Shown here: one piece after another, positions 31,975 through 34,483 of the stretch
How the letters are laid out: each line of letters begins with the position of its first letter
Position numbering within the stretch: position 1 is the stretch's first letter
Assembly: GCA_002409965.1 (NCBI GenBank)
Contig: DHON01000029.1
Location: 22,166 to 56,648, forward strand
Origin: Firmicutes bacterium UBA5389
GTDB taxonomy: Bacteria > Bacillota > DTU025
DNA: 34,483 nucleotides
Direction: 5' to 3'
Notes under the pieces: model-generated
The model's input: only the letters and a program-made list of their open reading frames with translations
Databases searched by the model: none
Told to the model about the DNA's origin: nothing
Made by a program: the position numbers and the translations under genes

Positions 31975-34314
31975 ATGTACGCCCTTCTGCGAAGCGGGTT
32001 CATTCGCGATCTGGTTGGGGCACTGATTGTTACGATGCTTGCGGGCTCCATAGCCGCGACCGCGGTATCCGCCGCCGCCGACCGCTTCTTCGAGGATACA
32101 GTGTCGGGTATTGTGGGCGAGTACGGCGAATACGATGCGATTGTCCATGTCCGGCAGGAAGCCCGCCCAGAGGCGGCCCGCGCCATAGGGCAGATGCTCC
32201 GTGACGACTTCCCCGGCGCGCGCATGAAGCAGAGCGTCACGGTGCTGTCGCGCGCGAATTTCTTTGTGTCGTTGCCCCGCATAGATGAGTCTACGGTGAC
32301 GCGACTGGTTCAGGCTGTGGCTGATGTCCCGGGATTCGCAGGATACACGCTCATGCTGGAACCCAAGGTCACAGTGAGCGGAGTCGGCGCTCGGGTGGCG
32401 CCCATTATCCGACCGCAGCTGGCGGCCATTGAAGGTGTGAGCTTCACACTGAGGGATGGAGGCAACATACACCTTGTGTGCGATTCTGCGGATTCGGCGC
32501 GCACTGTGGCGCAGACAGCCGAGACCATTCTACGAGGGTACCACCTGGCGGATGTGAGGCTGGACGCAGATCGCCCGGCGGGCGACAGGAAGTCTCTGAT
32601 TGACACGATCATCGGCGGCGATGGGAGTGTCTCTTCAGTTCACGATGTCACGATGGATAGCGCAGCGCAGGAAGCCCGCGAACTCGGCGAGGCTCTTCAA
32701 GAGATGAAGCGCTTTATCGAAGCATGGGCGCCGCAGGCCGTGATAACCCTGGAAGGCGAACAGGTGTGCCCCGATGATAGCCTGGTGATGTCGGCTACTC
32801 CCAGGCGCCGCGGGGCGACTCCCGGTGATGGCGATGTCGTAGTCGCGCTGACCCGGACGTCCGCGTCTGAAGCCCGGGGAATCGTGGCCAGTTCCGGTGG
32901 GAACGGCAGCGACGGCCAGCTCATCGCGTATGCGCTTGACGGAGGCGCTATCGGCGCCCGTGTGGGTGTGGGCCGGCTCATCCTGCCCCATGACGAGCTG
33001 GCGCGTTCGCTTGGGGAGGCCGATGCCGTGCTTGGACGCTTGAGCGAGGCGACCGACGCCATGCTGGAGGCGACGCGCGACTGGGAGCGCGCTCTGGATG
33101 CGTATGAAAACACCGTTGACTCCATGATTCTGCTCCAGCGCGCGCTGGAGCGGGTCGGCGTGGAGATTCCGGATGGGTCGCGTCAAGGCGGCGTGCGCAT
33201 TGACGCGGCGGCTTTGAGTTCCCTCGCGGAGCTGACTGCCAGGGCGCTCGAAGCCGTGCGGAACTTGGAGGCGGCGACCGAGGCTGTGGCGATGCTCACT
33301 TCGCACTACGATCCCCTGCTCAGCAATGTGAGGCTGTGGCAGAGCCGGCTGGAATCGTTCTCTCGCAAGCTGGAGATGGTTCAATCGGCGGCAGGCGGCG
33401 CGGGGGATGTGGCGGCTGTACTGGAGGACATGTCGGGAGCTGCTGCAGGCATTCTCTCCACCTTGCAGGAGCTGGACGCGGCTGCGCTCGGCGAACAGCT
33501 TCAGGCGGCTCGATCCGACCTTGACGGCCTGGCCAGCCTGGATGTAGGGGGGATCTCGAAGCAGCTCAGAGCTGTGCAGTCTTCTGTGCCCGATTTCTCA
33601 GGCGAAGGCACTGTCCGGTCCATCAAACTGATCGACCAGTTCTTGCAGGAGCAAGAGGAATCGTCCGGCAGAATAGAACTCCTGGTTGAATCGGATGAGC
33701 CAGACGAGGAGCTGGCCAGAACGATACAGAGGACCGCGGGCGCCGGCGCGGCGGTGTACGTGCTTCCACCCGGGGTGGTGCAACCGGGCGTGAGAAGCGA
33801 GGTTCGGACACTGCTCAAGTCGGTGAAGGGAACTATATCCGGGCTGGCGGCCTGCGCCATTGTGGCGGTGTCGCTCATACTCGATCATGCCACTGTGATC
33901 TCGGGCGCTCGCGCCGTGAGCGGGCGTGGCGCAGTCGTGTCTCGCCAGGACAAGGCGGCAGGGCTTGCATACGGCGCGCTTGTCGGGGCCTTACTGCTGG
34001 GCGTCATCGCCGCCGTCACCCGCGCGACGCTGGCATCTCTAGGCATTCCAGCCTTCGTGCTGTTGGGTATGTCCATGGGCCTGGCAACGGCATGGGCTGC
34101 TCCCCGCCTGTCGCCCGTGAAAAACGGCGAAGTGGAAGCATGCGTCGCGCTGGGGCTGAGCCCCTCGGAGGTAATGAGAGAGGTAGTCTTGCCGGCGGGC
34201 AAACCCGGTGTGTTCTCGCTTCTGAACCGGCCGCGCCAAGTGTTCCGCGATTCGTGCTCGTCTCGAGGACGCTCGCAAGGAGGGTCGGCTCAATGCTCTC
34301 AATACGCGATTTGA
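31975..34314 (+). CDS. Large coiled-coil ABC-permease-like membrane protein
   Basis: I do not recognise a named family. The 779-residue product has one N-terminal helix (about 10-32), a large Ala/Leu/Glu-rich region with long predicted coiled coils (about 230-600) that should face outward, then three hydrophobic segments (621-638, 661-681, 686-708). The sequence EACVALGLSPSEVMREVVLP (721-740) fits the EAA coupling motif of binding-protein-dependent permeases. The downstream gene is an ABC ATPase. The topology (one helix, large outside domain, three helices) resembles FtsX/MacB, but the EAA motif is a type I feature. After residue 745 the sequence becomes polar and unlike a permease, which may reflect a frameshift. 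ATG 31975 follows AGGGGG by about 9 bases. Confidence 0.75.
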   Translation: MYALLRSGFIRDLVGALIVTMLAGSIAATAVSAAADRFFEDTVSGIVGEYGEYDAIVHVRQEARPEAARAIGQMLRDDFPGARMKQSVTVLSRANFFVSLPRIDESTVTRLVQAVADVPGFAGYTLMLEPKVTVSGVGARVAPIIRPQLAAIEGVSFTLRDGGNIHLVCDSADSARTVAQTAETILRGYHLADVRLDADRPAGDRKSLIDTIIGGDGSVSSVHDVTMDSAAQEARELGEALQEMKRFIEAWAPQAVITLEGEQVCPDDSLVMSATPRRRGATPGDGDVVVALTRTSASEARGIVASSGGNGSDGQLIAYALDGGAIGARVGVGRLILPHDELARSLGEADAVLGRLSEATDAMLEATRDWERALDAYENTVDSMILLQRALERVGVEIPDGSRQGGVRIDAAALSSLAELTARALEAVRNLEAATEAVAMLTSHYDPLLSNVRLWQSRLESFSRKLEMVQSAAGGAGDVAAVLEDMSGAAAGILSTLQELDAAALGEQLQAARSDLDGLASLDVGGISKQLRAVQSSVPDFSGEGTVRSIKLIDQFLQEQEESSGRIELLVESDEPDEELARTIQRTAGAGAAVYVLPPGVVQPGVRSEVRTLLKSVKGTISGLAACAIVAVSLILDHATVISGARAVSGRGAVVSRQDKAAGLAYGALVGALLLGVIAAVTRATLASLGIPAFVLLGMSMGLATAWAAPRLSPVKNGEVEACVALGLSPSEVMREVVLPAGKPGVFSLLNRPRQVFRDSCSSRGRSQGGSAQCSQYAI

Positions 34315-34483
34315 GGAAGGCTTACGGAGGCCGTCAGGCGCTTGCGGGATTCAGCCTCGACGTCGAGCAAGGTCAGACCGTGGTGGTCATGGGTCCGTCC
34401 GGATGCGGCAAGTCTACGGCGTTGAAGAGCGTAATACGGCTGGTGCAGCCGGATTCCGGCGCCATCGTGTGGCGGGGGCGGGG
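34293..34483 (+). CDS. ABC transporter ATPase, N-terminal part, cut by window end
   Basis: The visible 63 residues begin MLSIRDLRKAYGGRQALAGF and contain the Walker A GPSGCGKST followed by ALKSVIRLVQPDSG. This resembles polar amino acid (GlnQ-type) ATPases more than LptB. ATG 34293 has AAGGAGGG 8 bases upstream. It overlaps the permease-like gene by 22 bases in another frame, so the two are probably translationally coupled and form one transporter. Signature and Walker B motifs lie beyond the window. Confidence 0.9.
   Translation, partial: MLSIRDLRKAYGGRQALAGFSLDVEQGQTVVVMGPSGCGKSTALKSVIRLVQPDSGAIVWRGR

Noticed and set aside
1..34483. CRISPR arrays, tRNA and rRNA genes
   Set aside because: I saw no spaced direct-repeat array, no cloverleaf with a recognisable T-loop, and no rRNA-like sequence.
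34293..34483. Calling the partial ATPase LptB because it follows the lpt genes
   Set aside because: Its Walker A context (GPSGCGKSTALKSVIRL) fits GlnQ-type ATPases, not LptB (GPNGAGKTT), and a new promoter and permease gene lie between it and lptA.

Overview
The window is chromosomal DNA from a high-GC bacterium. It carries a sporulation gene set in the order familiar from Bacillota (murA, spoIID, a spoIIQ-like M23 gene, spoIIID, an mbl-like gene). Directly after it comes an outer-membrane biogenesis set (tamB-like, bamA/tamA-like Omp85, ompH/skp, lptFG, lptD, lptC, lptA). Spore genes next to LPS-transport and Omp85 genes point to a diderm, endospore-forming member of the Bacillota, of the kind known from Limnochordia-like and Halanaerobiales-like lineages. 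I cannot name the species. The assignment rests on gene content and on conserved residues read from the translations.

Layout. 1-428: a repeat copy cut by the window edge, a strong sigma-A promoter, a 37-codon small ORF with a perfect ribosome binding site, and a terminator-like hairpin. 429-2142: a two-gene ABC-2 exporter. 2234-4708 (minus): a GH31 glycosidase, convergent with the exporter and separated from it by an 11-bp-stem hairpin. 4827-15506: a long plus-strand housekeeping run, rpmE, tdk, yqhQ (DUF1385), prfA, prmC, ywlC, ywlE, rpiB, upp, comEB, tagO/wecA-like, wecB/mnaA and murA, many overlapping or closely spaced. 15669-20548: spoIID, a degenerate spoIIQ-like gene, spoIIID, an mbl-like gene and a secreted SpoIVB-type S55 peptidase. 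20609-21649 (minus): an NAD-dependent epimerase with its own promoter. 21650-22450: a gene-poor patch with a second copy of the window-start repeat and two related, oppositely oriented insertion-sequence-end-like hairpins. 22451-31867: the outer-membrane cluster. 31975-34483: a new transcription unit with a large coiled-coil membrane protein and the start of an ABC ATPase.

How the genes fit together. The housekeeping run covers translation (L31, RF1 and its methylase, t6A synthesis), pyrimidine and dTMP salvage, and the first steps of cell-wall glycopolymer and peptidoglycan synthesis. It leads into engulfment and mother-cell genes, then into genes that insert outer-membrane proteins (Omp85, Skp, TamB) and carry LPS or a similar lipid outward (LptFG, LptC, LptA, LptD).

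The most striking observation is that the inner-membrane LptF/G permease and the outer-membrane LptD are one uninterrupted 1092-codon reading frame. A signal-peptide-like segment with an ASA cleavage site lies at the junction, and the LptD half contains exactly two cysteines, placed like the conserved LptD disulfide pair. Other points of interest are the small ORF and hairpin ahead of the exporter, the permuted S55 peptidase, the catalytically dead M23 protein, and an ABC permease-like protein with a roughly 580-residue extracytoplasmic coiled-coil region.
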